Shown here: piece by piece, positions 42,243 through 50,654 of the stretch
How the letters are laid out: every line of letters starts with the position of its first letter
How positions within the stretch are numbered: position 1 is the first letter of the stretch
Source: Olsenella sp. KGMB02461
GTDB lineage: Bacteria > Actinomycetota > Coriobacteriia > Coriobacteriales > Atopobiaceae
Reading direction: 5' to 3'
Length of the DNA: 64,000 nt
Assembly: GCF_012584445.1 (NCBI RefSeq)
Contig: NZ_JABAHI010000006.1
Coordinates: forward strand, 267,592 to 331,591
The notes under the pieces: model-generated
The model's input: only the letters and a program-made list of their open reading frames with translations
The model's database searches: none
What the model was told of the DNA's origin: nothing
Program-made: the position numbers and the translations under genes

Positions 42243-42890
42243 ATGGCCATTGGCACATCTGCGCTGTTCTCAGGTATCGCGCCCGGCGACTTGGAGCGCA
42301 TGCTCCCCTGCCTCAACGCCCGGGAGAAAACCTGCCAGCGCGGCCAGTATTTACTGCACGCAGGTCAAACCACCAACGCGCTGGGCGTGGTTTTGGAGGG
42401 GCGCCTGCGCGTGGAAGTCGCTGACGCCTGGGGCAACGTGAACATCCTTCAAACCTGCGAGGCGGGCGAGATCTTTGCCCCTGGATACGCCTGCATGCCC
42501 GGAGAGGCGCTAGACATCGATGTCGTGGCAGATACGAATGCTAAAGTCGTATTCCTTGAAGCCGAGAAAATCATCCATCCCTGCCCGCACCAATGCGCGT
42601 GTCATATCACTATTGCAAGCAATTTGATGCGCGCGTTGGCCAGACGTAATTTAGAGATGAATCGACGCGCCATGGTCACCACGCCAAAGACCGTCCGCGG
42701 CAAGATTTTGGCCTATCTCTCACAGGTGCAAAAGACTGCTGGCACTCAGAGCTTCGAGATTCCCTATAGCCAAACCAAACTCGCTGCCTATTTGGGCGTC
42801 GATCGCTCTACCCTCTCGGCCGAGCTGGGACGCCTGCGCAGGGAGGGAGTCATCGACTACAAGGGGACTCGGTATACGCTGAATGCCTAG
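42243..42890 (+). CDS. Crp/Fnr-family regulator, probable controller of hcp
   Basis: 215 residues: a cyclic-nucleotide-binding-like beta barrel (LLHAGQTTNALGVVLEGRLR), a dimer helix, and a winged helix with IPYSQTKLAAYLGVDRSTLS and ELGRLRREGVIDYKGTRY. The barrel lacks the residues for cAMP. A cysteine-rich stretch, HPCPHQCACH, precedes the dimer helix and could carry a metal or Fe-S centre, an inference. Control of the divergent hcp in response to NO or redox state is likely. GAGGAG precedes the ATG. Confidence 0.9.
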   Translation: MAIGTSALFSGIAPGDLERMLPCLNAREKTCQRGQYLLHAGQTTNALGVVLEGRLRVEVADAWGNVNILQTCEAGEIFAPGYACMPGEALDIDVVADTNAKVVFLEAEKIIHPCPHQCACHITIASNLMRALARRNLEMNRRAMVTTPKTVRGKILAYLSQVQKTAGTQSFEIPYSQTKLAAYLGVDRSTLSAELGRLRREGVIDYKGTRYTLNA

Positions 42891-42922
42891 GTTATGAACG
42901 CAGACAGAAAGAGGCCATCATC

Positions 42923-43249
42923 ATGGATTTTGCGCAGGCTATCGCCAATCAGATCGCAGGCTTTGAGAAATCCAAAGCGCAAGGTTCCTCAGATTTTGAT
43001 GCTTGGGACCAAGCGGCTGTCGACTATCTCGCCGCCCTTACGCAGAAACTTGATCAGGGCGTCCAGCCCTCAGAGATCTATCAGCAGCTTCAGCGTGATC
43101 TGCCCACACTCAAAGAACAGGTCGAAAAAGAGGAAGCGCTCCCCACCTTTGATTGGTATGACGATCACTACCACTTGAAGATCGCTTCGGGAAGGCTGCA
43201 GGCTTGCAAGAAAGCCATCGCCTTGTTTGAAGCAGACTTCGCTAAGTAA
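42923..43249 (+). CDS. Small acidic hypothetical protein
   Basis: 108 residues, helical, with MDFAQAIANQIAGFEKSKAQ and LKEQVEKEEALPTFDWYDDH. No domain was recognised and no membrane segment is present. Its own start has only a weak GAGG ten bases upstream. It lies 32 nt after the Crp/Fnr gene and 64 nt before the UvrA paralogue, so it may be the middle gene of a short operon. Confidence 0.6.
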   Translation: MDFAQAIANQIAGFEKSKAQGSSDFDAWDQAAVDYLAALTQKLDQGVQPSEIYQQLQRDLPTLKEQVEKEEALPTFDWYDDHYHLKIASGRLQACKKAIALFEADFAK

Positions 43250-43313
43250 CGCCACGTCTCTTCAATGGGAAGAATCCTGCGCGAGACGCACCGGAGAAAG
43301 CAGGGGTCGAGTC

Positions 43314-45812
43314 ATGCCCAATCCTAAAGATGCCTATGTGGAGCCCAAGGACATCGAAGTGCGCGGGGCCCGCGTTCATAACCTCAAGAACATCGACGTC
43401 GATGTGCCCTTGCACTGTCTGGTGGGCATCGCCGGCGTCTCTGGGTCCGGAAAAAGCTCTTTGGCCTTGGGCGTGCTCTATGCGGAGGGTTCGCGCCGCT
43501 ACCTTGAGGCCCTCTCTACCTACACCCGACGCCGTATTGGGCAAACCACCCGCGCCCAGGTGGACGAGGTGCTCCACGTACCTGCGGCCATCGCCTTGCG
43601 CCAGCGCCCTGGCATTCCCGACGTGCATTCCACCTTTGGCACCTCCACTGAGCTGCTCAACTACCTGCGCCTCATGTTCTCCCGGCTGGCGAGCCACGTA
43701 TGCCCCAACGGCCATCATGTGCCGCCCACTCTGAATGTGGCTGCCGAGAAACCCATCACCTGCCCCACCTGCGGCGCCAAGTTCTATGGACCCGGCGCTG
43801 AGGATCTTGCGTTTAACAGTACGGGAGCCTGTCCTACCTGCGGCGGAACCGGCGTGGTGCGCACGGTAGATGAATCCACGCTGATCGCCGATCCCGACCT
43901 TTCGCTGGAAGACGGCGCCGTTGCCCCCTGGCGCCAGCTTATGTGGTCTTTGCTGCCCCAGGTGGCAAAAGAGATGGGCGTGCGCATCGATGTGCCCTAC
44001 AAAGACCTCACCGCCCACGAGAAGGACATCGTGCTCCACGGCCCCATGGAGAAGAAGCACATCCTCTACGTTCCCAAAAACAAGTCCCACGCCACAGAGC
44101 TGGACTTCACTTACTACAGCGCGACCAACACCGTCAAAAACGCCCTGGCCAAGGTGAAAGACGACAAGGGCCTCGCCCGAGTCTCGAAGTTCTTGAAGTC
44201 AGAGGTATGCCCCGACTGCCATGGGACGCGTTTATCGGCAAAGGCAAGGTCCAGCACCATCGAAGGCATCAATTTGGCGCAAGCCACCGCTATGACGCTG
44301 GACGAGCTGCGCGACTGGCTGCCCACCGTGACACCCAGCCTTCCTGTCGACATGCAGCCTATGGCGAAATCCATCATCGCCGAAACCACCGAGCCCATCC
44401 AGCGCCTAGAGCAGCTGGGCTTGGGCTATCTGAGCCTCGACCGAGCCAGCTCCACCCTCTCCAACGGCGAGCGCCAACGCGTGCAGCTGGCCCGCGCGGT
44501 GAGGACTCGCACCACCGGTGTGCTTTACGTGCTGGACGAGCCTTCCATTGGCCTGCATCCGTCCAACGTGGAGGGGCTGCTAGGCGTGATGGATGACTTG
44601 CTGGCCGACGGCAACTCCGTGGTATTTGTGGACCACGACGTGCAGGTGTTGCGCCATGCCAACTGGATGATCGAGATTGGCCCCGGCTCCGGTTCCCACG
44701 GCGGCCGTGTGATTGCCCAGGGGACCGTGGGGCACATCGAGCACGATCCCGACTCGCTCATTGGCCCCTTCCTCTCGGGCGCGCGCAAGGTGGTGCGCGA
44801 CCATGAGCGCCGCAACGACGCCGACCTCTTCTCCGACGGCCGCATCCACCTGGACACCGGCCCCATCCATACCGTCCATCCGCTGAGCGTGGACATCCCC
44901 TGCAAACGACTTACCGCAGTCACAGGAGTCTCTGGCTCGGGAAAGACCACGCTCATCCTGGAAAGTTTGATCCCTGCTCTTCAAGCCCATATTGCCGATA
45001 AACCCCTCCCCAGCCACGTGAAAGCCATTGATCCTTCGAACATCACTCGCGTGGATCTGGTGGATGCCACGCCCATTGGCGTTAATGTGCGTTCTACGGT
45101 GGCTACCTACTCGGGGATATTGGATGACCTGCGCAGGCTCTTTGCTAAAACGCCTGATGCGAAGTCGCATGGTCTGAAAGCCGGAGCATTCTCTTACAAC
45201 ACCGGTTCGCTGCGCTGCAAGACCTGCGATGGCACCGGGCAGATCTCGCTGGACGTGCAGTTCTTGCCCGACGTGGACATCCCCTGCCCCACCTGTCAAG
45301 GTTCTCGTTATGACAGCGAGGCATTTCATATCCATCTCCCCGAATGCAACCTGTCGCTTCCCGAGATGCTGTCCAAGACCGTCGACGAGCTGTTGGCACT
45401 GGATTGCGACCTGGGCAAGGCAAAGGGCAGACTCAAGACACTCCATGACCTAGGGCTTGGCTACCTCACCATTGGCGAGTCCACCCCGGCGCTTTCTGGC
45501 GGCGAAGCACAGCGCCTGAAACTTGCCAGCGAGATGCATCGCAACCAAGAGCATTCGCTCTTTGTGTTCGACGAGCCCACCATAGGACTGCATCCATTGG
45601 ATGTGGAAACGCTCATAGGCGTGCTCGACCGGCTCATCGACCATGGCGCCACGGTGGTAGTCATCGAGCACGACTTGGACATCATTGCCAATGCCGACTA
45701 CGTCATCGACCTTGGCCCCGGCGGAGGCAACGCAGGCGGGTGCCTGGTAGCCCAGGGCAATCCTGCTCAAATCGCCGCCAATCCGGAGAGCATTACCGGC
45801 AGGTATTTGTAA
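43314..45812 (+). CDS. UvrA-like ABC ATPase (short UvrA paralogue)
   Basis: 832 residues, about 110 shorter than housekeeping UvrA. Two ABC cassettes are clear: Walker A GVSGSGKSSLA (about 43) with signature LSNGERQRVQLARA, and GVSGSGKTTLI with LSGGEAQRLKLASEM. Zinc fingers CPTCGAKF...CPTCGGTG and CKTCDGTG...CPTCQGSRY are present. The shortened region around the UvrB-binding and insertion domains matches UvrA2/drug-resistance paralogues, which protect DNA from intercalators or adducts rather than run full excision repair. The start at 43314 is the first with acceptable context (CAGGGG upstream). Confidence 0.9.
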   Translation: MPNPKDAYVEPKDIEVRGARVHNLKNIDVDVPLHCLVGIAGVSGSGKSSLALGVLYAEGSRRYLEALSTYTRRRIGQTTRAQVDEVLHVPAAIALRQRPGIPDVHSTFGTSTELLNYLRLMFSRLASHVCPNGHHVPPTLNVAAEKPITCPTCGAKFYGPGAEDLAFNSTGACPTCGGTGVVRTVDESTLIADPDLSLEDGAVAPWRQLMWSLLPQVAKEMGVRIDVPYKDLTAHEKDIVLHGPMEKKHILYVPKNKSHATELDFTYYSATNTVKNALAKVKDDKGLARVSKFLKSEVCPDCHGTRLSAKARSSTIEGINLAQATAMTLDELRDWLPTVTPSLPVDMQPMAKSIIAETTEPIQRLEQLGLGYLSLDRASSTLSNGERQRVQLARAVRTRTTGVLYVLDEPSIGLHPSNVEGLLGVMDDLLADGNSVVFVDHDVQVLRHANWMIEIGPGSGSHGGRVIAQGTVGHIEHDPDSLIGPFLSGARKVVRDHERRNDADLFSDGRIHLDTGPIHTVHPLSVDIPCKRLTAVTGVSGSGKTTLILESLIPALQAHIADKPLPSHVKAIDPSNITRVDLVDATPIGVNVRSTVATYSGILDDLRRLFAKTPDAKSHGLKAGAFSYNTGSLRCKTCDGTGQISLDVQFLPDVDIPCPTCQGSRYDSEAFHIHLPECNLSLPEMLSKTVDELLALDCDLGKAKGRLKTLHDLGLGYLTIGESTPALSGGEAQRLKLASEMHRNQEHSLFVFDEPTIGLHPLDVETLIGVLDRLIDHGATVVVIEHDLDIIANADYVIDLGPGGGNAGGCLVAQGNPAQIAANPESITGRYL

Positions 45813-45839
45813 GAGGGCGGCTAGTGCGGCCGTCAGAAC

Positions 45840-45861
45840 TAGCCAAAATACTGGCTATAAT
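45840..45861 (+). promoter_or_regulatory. Autoregulated promoter of the phd-like antitoxin
   Basis: A perfect dyad TAGCCA-N6-TGGCTA (45840-45857) overlaps a consensus -10 box TATAAT (45856-45861), 28 nt before the antitoxin ATG. This is the typical layout for a self-repressing toxin-antitoxin operon. Confidence 0.65.
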
Positions 45862-45888
45862 TGAATCCAGTTGTAAGGAGGAGCTACC

Positions 45889-46101
45889 ATGGCCACGCTC
45901 ACAATGGGTCTTGCAGAAGCAAAGAACAACTTTTCACGCGTCACAGCAGAGGTACATAGAACAGGAAGGCCCGTTACTGTCCTTAAAAACAATAAGCCCT
46001 GGGTAGTGATCCAGCCTGTAGACAATACTGCCGATGCCCCGGATGTTGCCATTGACTTTATGGACGAATATGCAGACGTCTTCGAGGAACTCTCTAAATG
46101 A
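45889..46101 (+). CDS. Phd/YefM-family antitoxin
   Basis: 70 residues: GLAEAKNNFSRVTAEVHRTG, then RPVTVLKNNKPWVVIQPVD, the conserved Phd/YefM DNA-binding fold, and a short acidic toxin-binding tail (FMDEYADVFEELSK). AAGGAGG precedes the ATG. Its stop overlaps the start of a doc-like frame by ATGA, the standard coupling of such pairs, but the toxin is truncated, so the antitoxin may be free-standing. Confidence 0.88.
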   Translation: MATLTMGLAEAKNNFSRVTAEVHRTGRPVTVLKNNKPWVVIQPVDNTADAPDVAIDFMDEYADVFEELSK

Positions 46102-46148
46102 TTGCAGAGCCTTTTTCCGAAGAGGCAGTGATCGCCATTCACTCATAG
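46098..46148 (+). pseudogene. Truncated Doc-like toxin
   Basis: Sixteen codons read FSEEAVIAIHS and then TAG. The pattern matches the extreme N-terminus of Doc toxins (leucine/isoleucine-rich helix ending AIH). The downstream sequence in no frame restores the HPFxxGNKR active-site motif. The rest of the gene appears lost. Confidence 0.6.
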
Positions 46149-46238
46149 ACTTCGAAAAGCTCGTTGATTGGGTTCAGAGCGAAGTAAATTGAATGCCGGT
46201 ACCAAAACAGTTTCACCCGGAAGCCGGCAAGGGAAAGG

Positions 46239-46760
46239 CTAAAACGTCTCTTCAGGCAGATGCTCGCGAAGAAGCCTCTGGAGCTCTTCGTCATCCGCCC
46301 TTGAAAGGCGATCTCTGCTGACGAGGATCATCTCATTATTGATCTCTCTCACATAGACGTAATTGTTAAATACGCCCCAGCAGCTAAAGCCGCTCCACCG
46401 ATGCTCTCCGGTGCCTAAATCAGAGCTAATCTTGATGCCATCCTCATCAAAGACGTACTCACGCCGACCAGAGACCAATCTGTTGTCTGCCTTGGATTGG
46501 ACCCGTGTAAGAATCCTCTTTTGGAGCTCATAGGGAACTCGAAAGACCACACCTACGAAGAACGCCAGGAAGAGAAGGCCCATTATCTGTTCGCTCATAC
46601 GGTGGGCTAAAACCACAAGATAAAGAAGCATCAAGGGGATCATCACCCCTGCGAGAACCTTTGCGATCTTGCGCCTTCTCACGTTTTTTGGATTGGCGAG
46701 GGCCAGCTCGACCAATGCATCCTGCTCTTGCGGCCCCATTTCACAGAAGTATCTGACCAT
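46239..46760 (-). CDS. YcxB-like membrane protein
   Basis: 173 residues. Two hydrophobic helices (about 34-52 and 57-75) are followed by a soluble C-terminal domain, EYVFDEDGIKISSDLGTGEH with RWSGFSCWGVFNNYVYVRE, which is the pattern of YcxB-like domains. The function is unknown; some relatives are suggested immunity proteins. GGAGG sits in the end of the upstream MBL gene, whose stop is 1 nt before this ATG, so translation is probably coupled. Confidence 0.75.
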   Translation of the reverse strand: MVRYFCEMGPQEQDALVELALANPKNVRRRKIAKVLAGVMIPLMLLYLVVLAHRMSEQIMGLLFLAFFVGVVFRVPYELQKRILTRVQSKADNRLVSGRREYVFDEDGIKISSDLGTGEHRWSGFSCWGVFNNYVYVREINNEMILVSRDRLSRADDEELQRLLREHLPEETF

Positions 46761-46761
46761 C

Positions 46762-47640
46762 CTACACTCGCCTCCACAATAGCTGATTGTCTTGGATGAA
46801 GGCATCGAGCCTGCCTGTGTCCTTTAGCCATGCCAGGTAGGAGCGCACCGTGCTGCCCACAAGGACGTGCTGCTCATAGGTCATCGTCAACCCATAGTCG
46901 TTAAAAAGCCTTTGGAGGATCCTCTCGAAGCTCATGGGCTCCTGGCAGAGGTTGAGGATCTTCTCGGCAACTTGGTGAACTTTATCGATATTGAGCTGAG
47001 CCAGCGGGGCGATCTCCGAGGTTGCCGGGGCATGGGCAGGAACGAACATGGCTGCCTTGAGACCTTTTACCATCTCGAGGGTTTCGAGATAAGCGGCCAC
47101 GTCGTAGATAAAGCTGATTTGATACTTCTCCAGGGTCTCTTGGCTGGAGAGGCAATCGGCCAGGTATACCGTGTCGTCGGGCGTGCGAAAGCCCGCCATG
47201 TCAAAGAAATGCCCGGGCAGAGGGATCACCTCAAAGCCTGTGGGCAGCCTATCTGGGGTGAGCTCTTGGGCCTCGCTTGACTGAGCCAGCAAGAACTTGT
47301 GGCGCAGGTCTTTAAAGGGGTAGCCGCCATAGAGAAACGCCGGCTCAAGGATGGGGTGGCAGGTAAAATCCCGCTCGATGCCTGGAACATAGATCTGGCA
47401 GCCCGTCTGGGCTTGGAGGTAGTGATTGCCACCGATGTGGTCGGCATTGGAGTGAGTGTTGTAGATGGCAGTGAGCTTCCAAACACGCTCGTCTAAGAGC
47501 TTTCTGATTTTTCGCCCGGCATCTCTGTCGTTGCCGCTGTCGATAAGGCAGACGTCCTGGTCATTAAGCCGCACCAGGCCGATCTTGGCAGGGCTTTGGA
47601 GGTAATAATCATGCTCGGACACTTGCATCAGCTCGTACAT
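46762..47640 (-). CDS. Metallo-beta-lactamase-fold hydrolase
   Basis: 292 residues with the metal site YNTHSNADHIGG (H-x-x-x-DH variant), PGHFFDMAGF for the second His, and VYLADCLSS with the bridging Asp; VPAHAP supplies the last His. The C-terminal 80 residues form a winged-helix-like extension (IDKVHQVAEKILNL). The family includes thioesterases, lactonases and nucleases; the substrate cannot be told. An ATG six codons upstream is also possible, but a G-rich Shine-Dalgarno favours 47640. It overlaps no other gene and is coupled to the YcxB-like protein. Confidence 0.85.
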   Translation of the reverse strand: MYELMQVSEHDYYLQSPAKIGLVRLNDQDVCLIDSGNDRDAGRKIRKLLDERVWKLTAIYNTHSNADHIGGNHYLQAQTGCQIYVPGIERDFTCHPILEPAFLYGGYPFKDLRHKFLLAQSSEAQELTPDRLPTGFEVIPLPGHFFDMAGFRTPDDTVYLADCLSSQETLEKYQISFIYDVAAYLETLEMVKGLKAAMFVPAHAPATSEIAPLAQLNIDKVHQVAEKILNLCQEPMSFERILQRLFNDYGLTMTYEQHVLVGSTVRSYLAWLKDTGRLDAFIQDNQLLWRRV

Positions 47641-47924
47641 TGACAATCCCCCTACCATCGGCCTGAACAGCAGCGTCGCTTCTCTTGGCCGTTAGCGTGA
47701 CGAAAGCACGCTGAAGCCGCTCCCTCCCAGAATTGTGCAGCAAAACGGCGTCTTGATTGCCCTCTAGTCATCAGAGTTTTACTAGAGACCTCAAGTGAAG
47801 CCGAGAAGAGCCTGCTTCCCGACTCGCAGACTTTAAGAAGCAGGCAAAATCCTCAGCAAATTCCTCCGAAGTTGAACCAGATATCATCAGTCTTTTTGTC
47901 ACTGACGCTGAGATTGAGAAGACC

Positions 47925-48131
47925 ATGGCCAAGATCTGCGTCATGGTCCATGCCGAGAAATTCGACAACCACAATCGCAAGATGATGGGCATGCACACTT
48001 CATTTTGCTGGAAAGATCTACTCGAGGAATGCCCCAACTGGGTGAAGAAGTTTAAGAATCCCAAAGTGGACTTTGGGCTACTGTCTGGTTTATGCACCAA
48101 GCAAGTGAAGGAATATGTCGACAATCACTAG
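47925..48131 (+). CDS. Small hypothetical protein, possibly the 3' part of a longer gene
   Basis: 68 residues from the ATG (MAKICVMVHAEKFDNHNRKM). The same frame is open for about 40 further codons upstream (back to about 47,800) and remains protein-like there (EVEPDIISLFVTDAEIEKTM), so the true start may be a GTG/TTG or the gene may be truncated. No family recognised. Confidence 0.4.
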   Translation: MAKICVMVHAEKFDNHNRKMMGMHTSFCWKDLLEECPNWVKKFKNPKVDFGLLSGLCTKQVKEYVDNH

Positions 48132-48139
48132 CTTTTAGG

Positions 48140-48337
48140 ATGCAGCTTATATATAAATCGCCAACTAGATGTCTTCCTAAATTAGAGAACCCACAGAGCT
48201 ATAGGAAACCGGGAGATATCGATTTGCACCCAGAAGAACTTCCCTATGCGGCCATCGTAGAGGCTGCTTATAAAGTACCTATGAATGAAGAGGGCATCGC
48301 CGTACTGCCAGCCGAATGGGACGACGGTGATGAATGA
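48140..48337 (+). CDS. Small acidic hypothetical protein, possible antitoxin-like gene
   Basis: 65 residues ending in IDLHPEELPYAAIVEAAYKV and an acidic tail. No Shine-Dalgarno stands out. It overlaps the next tiny frame by ATGA, a layout typical of toxin-antitoxin and other coupled pairs. The assignment rests on layout alone. Confidence 0.35.
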   Translation: MQLIYKSPTRCLPKLENPQSYRKPGDIDLHPEELPYAAIVEAAYKVPMNEEGIAVLPAEWDDGDE

Positions 48338-48417
48338 GCAGGCTCCCCCACCCATGGGAAAAAGACCTTGAAAATCCCAAGCTTCTCAAGGGCGCTTTGG
48401 CTTTGGCTTTGGTTTAG
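48334..48417 (+). CDS. Tiny overlapping frame, possible truncated partner
   Basis: 27 residues, MSRLPHPWEKDLENPKLLKG with a terminal ALALALV. It begins inside the stop of the preceding gene and ends within the stop of the converging GNAT gene. It may be the remains of a second gene. Confidence 0.25.
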   Translation: MSRLPHPWEKDLENPKLLKGALALALV

Positions 48418-49058
48418 GCCTCTGCACCGTAGACATAGACGATGAAGTTGTCGCCAGTGTCCTGGCTGTGGTCCTCGGCGATGCGGGTCATGCCCAGATG
48501 ATCGTAAAACTGGTAGTTAGAGCGGTTATCACTCATGAGGAAGAACTTGGTGCAGCCCTCCTCACGCATGCGACGACGCGCTTCCTCAACAAGGCGTCGC
48601 CCAAGACCCGCGCCCTGCCACTCCGGCTTGAGGATAATCAGGTTGATCTGTGCCTGAGCATACTCATTGCCAGTGGCGGCGAAGCGATCAGCTGTAGCCT
48701 TCTCACGTGAGTCGCCAAAGAGCGATCCTTCGAGGTCCTCGTCGGCAGTTTTGGCCCGCTCAGTTGCCTTTGCAAGGAGCTCTTCATAGATCGACTGCCA
48801 GTGGGGGTTCTTCTCGGGAATACCGTCATTGAAAATGCCTACGAGGCAGGCATCTATGACAGCGCCATTGCGCTCGGCCACCAGCGTAATGGGAGAGCGT
48901 TGAAGTTGCATCGCGGCGTTGAATCGGCCGCAGAGCGCCCAGTCCTCCCAGGCGCCCGCCTTGCGGATCCAGTTGCACCAGAGGGAGTTGTAGATGAGGG
49001 CGATGGCATCGAGGTCGTCGGTCTCGGCCGCGCGCAGGGCGATCTCGTCAATGTTCAT
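48414..49058 (-). CDS. GNAT family N-acetyltransferase
   Basis: 214 residues. Acetyl-CoA motif: INLIILKPEWQGAGLGRRLV (Q-x-x-G-x-G); then FFLMSDNRSNYQFYDHLGM, the typical C-terminal N-Y-x-F-Y. The N-terminus (LRAAETDDLDAIALIYNSLW) is a family opening. A long insertion between the two (about 100-140) distinguishes it from the other GNATs in this window. The ATG at 49058 has GGGAGC upstream; an ATG four codons earlier is an alternative. Confidence 0.85.
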   Translation of the reverse strand: MNIDEIALRAAETDDLDAIALIYNSLWCNWIRKAGAWEDWALCGRFNAAMQLQRSPITLVAERNGAVIDACLVGIFNDGIPEKNPHWQSIYEELLAKATERAKTADEDLEGSLFGDSREKATADRFAATGNEYAQAQINLIILKPEWQGAGLGRRLVEEARRRMREEGCTKFFLMSDNRSNYQFYDHLGMTRIAEDHSQDTGDNFIVYVYGAEA

Positions 49059-49297
49059 GTGAGCTCCCATTAGAATGTGCAGAAACCAATGTGCGTCCTC
49101 TATCAAAGATACTTCCTTTGGGGAAATGAAGGAACCCACGATGCTTGAAGGAGCCCGTGTACAAGCACTATCCGTTGAAGTGGCTCTTGAAATCCGGCAC
49201 AGAGGGCGTGGAGAGCTTCTCGCGATGAAGCCGTAGCTGAAAGGGCACAAACCGCTTTAACGGCACAGAACTGCAGAGCCCATAAAGAGGTAGACCT

Positions 49298-50254
49298 ATG
49301 GACACAAGGCAACTTGACGGCAAGCGTGTGGTTGTGGCCCTGGGCGGCAACGCACTTGGCGATAACCCCCAAGAGCAGCTCACTCTGCTGCAAGAGACCG
49401 CGACACATCTGGCTTCCATGATCCAAGAGGGCATCAATGTGGTCATTACCCATGGGAACGGTCCTCAGGTTGGCATCATCGACGAGGCATTTGTGACTGC
49501 GAGCAAAGACCCTGCGAACCAAGTCCCCTTCATGCCCCTTACTGATTGCAATGCCATGAGCCAAGGCTACATTGGCGCGCAGCTGACCCGTACGCTCATC
49601 AACCAGTTTCGCTCACAAGACATCATGCGCTCAGTGGTGGATGTGCCTACCCATGTTCTGGTAGATGCCTCCGATGAAGCTTTTAAGGACTACGAGAAGC
49701 CCATTGGTGCGTTTATGACCGAGAAGGACGCCCAAGCCTTTGCCAGGGCAACCGGTTGCCAGGTCAAGGAAGACTCTGGGCGCGGATGGAGGCGCGTAGT
49801 CCCAAGCCCCGCACCCCAAGACATCCTTGAGCTGGGGGTTATATCCACTTTGGTAGACGACGGATTCATTGTGATCGCTGCAGGTGGCGGCGGCATCCCC
49901 GTCATCCTAGAGGACGATCATTACAAAGCGGTGGACGCCATTATCGACAAGGATCTTGTGAGCTCCATCCTGGCTTGGAAGATCCATGCCGACATTTTGG
50001 TGATCCTCACGACGGTAGATAAGGTATATGTGAACTTCAACCAACCAGATCAAAAAGGCATCGACCGCATGACTACCGAGGAAGCCCGCGCCTACATCGC
50101 GCAGGGGCAATTTGCCCCTGGCAGCATGCTCCCCAAAGTAGAGGCTTGCATCAAATTCGTAGAAGCGCACCCTCAGGGAAAGGCTATCATCACCTCGCTG
50201 GGCCATGCCGCAGAAGGCCTTCGCGGCGAAACGGGCACCCTCATCACTCTGTAG
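49298..50254 (+). CDS. arcC: Carbamate kinase
   Basis: 318 residues with the carbamate kinase signature VVALGGNALGDN, then VVITHGNGPQVGII, RRVVPSPAP, VIAAGGGGIPV and APGSMLPKVEACIKFVE. It makes ATP from carbamoyl phosphate in arginine or agmatine/purine breakdown. AGAGGT precedes the ATG. No arginine deiminase or ornithine carbamoyltransferase is adjacent; the 240 nt before it contain only a short unassigned frame, so the carbamoyl phosphate source must be encoded elsewhere. Confidence 0.96.
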   Translation: MDTRQLDGKRVVVALGGNALGDNPQEQLTLLQETATHLASMIQEGINVVITHGNGPQVGIIDEAFVTASKDPANQVPFMPLTDCNAMSQGYIGAQLTRTLINQFRSQDIMRSVVDVPTHVLVDASDEAFKDYEKPIGAFMTEKDAQAFARATGCQVKEDSGRGWRRVVPSPAPQDILELGVISTLVDDGFIVIAAGGGGIPVILEDDHYKAVDAIIDKDLVSSILAWKIHADILVILTTVDKVYVNFNQPDQKGIDRMTTEEARAYIAQGQFAPGSMLPKVEACIKFVEAHPQGKAIITSLGHAAEGLRGETGTLITL

Positions 50255-50329
50255 CTATCTCTCTAATTTACCGTGAAAGCAGCTGTCACATTAACCGTTA
50301 GATAAATGCTGCCATTGGCAATTAAGCGA

Positions 50330-50359
50330 TTGTCATTTGTGTTGCAATAGATGTATTAT
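50330..50359 (+). promoter_or_regulatory. dinJ-yafQ promoter
   Basis: TTGTCA (50330-50335), 18-bp spacer, TATTAT (50354-50359). A TTGCA...TGCAA dyad (around 50342-50363) overlaps the -10 region and fits autorepression. Confidence 0.6.
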
Positions 50360-50378
50360 GCAATACAAGGAGGTAGCT

Positions 50379-50654
50379 ATGAATACAGTAACCACTAGCA
50401 TACGCACAGATGCCCAGCTAAAAAAGGAAGCTGACCGTCTCTTCGCCGACCTTGGAATGAACTTCTCCACGGCCGTCAACACGTTCCTACGCCAGGCCGT
50501 ACGCGAACAGGGCCTCCCGTTCCGCCCCACGCGCGATGTTCCCAACGCCGAGACGCTTGCTGCCATGCATGAGGCCGACCGCATCGCGATAGATCCTGAT
50601 ACCAAAGGCTACTCGAGCATTGACGAGTTATTTGCTGATTTGGATGCTGAGTGA
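50379..50654 (+). CDS. dinJ: RelB/DinJ-family antitoxin
   Basis: 91 residues. The ribbon-helix-helix N-terminus SIRTDAQLKKEADRLFADLG is followed by FSTAVNTFLRQAVREQGLPF, the DinJ hallmark, and an acidic C-terminus (SIDELFADLDAE) that would wrap the toxin. AAGGAGGT precedes the ATG. The stop overlaps the toxin start (TGATG). Confidence 0.92.
   Translation: MNTVTTSIRTDAQLKKEADRLFADLGMNFSTAVNTFLRQAVREQGLPFRPTRDVPNAETLAAMHEADRIAIDPDTKGYSSIDELFADLDAE

Noticed and set aside
49125..49235. Small gene upstream of arcC
   Set aside because: A 36-codon frame with a weak ribosome-binding site; its composition gives no support and another frame there is equally plausible.
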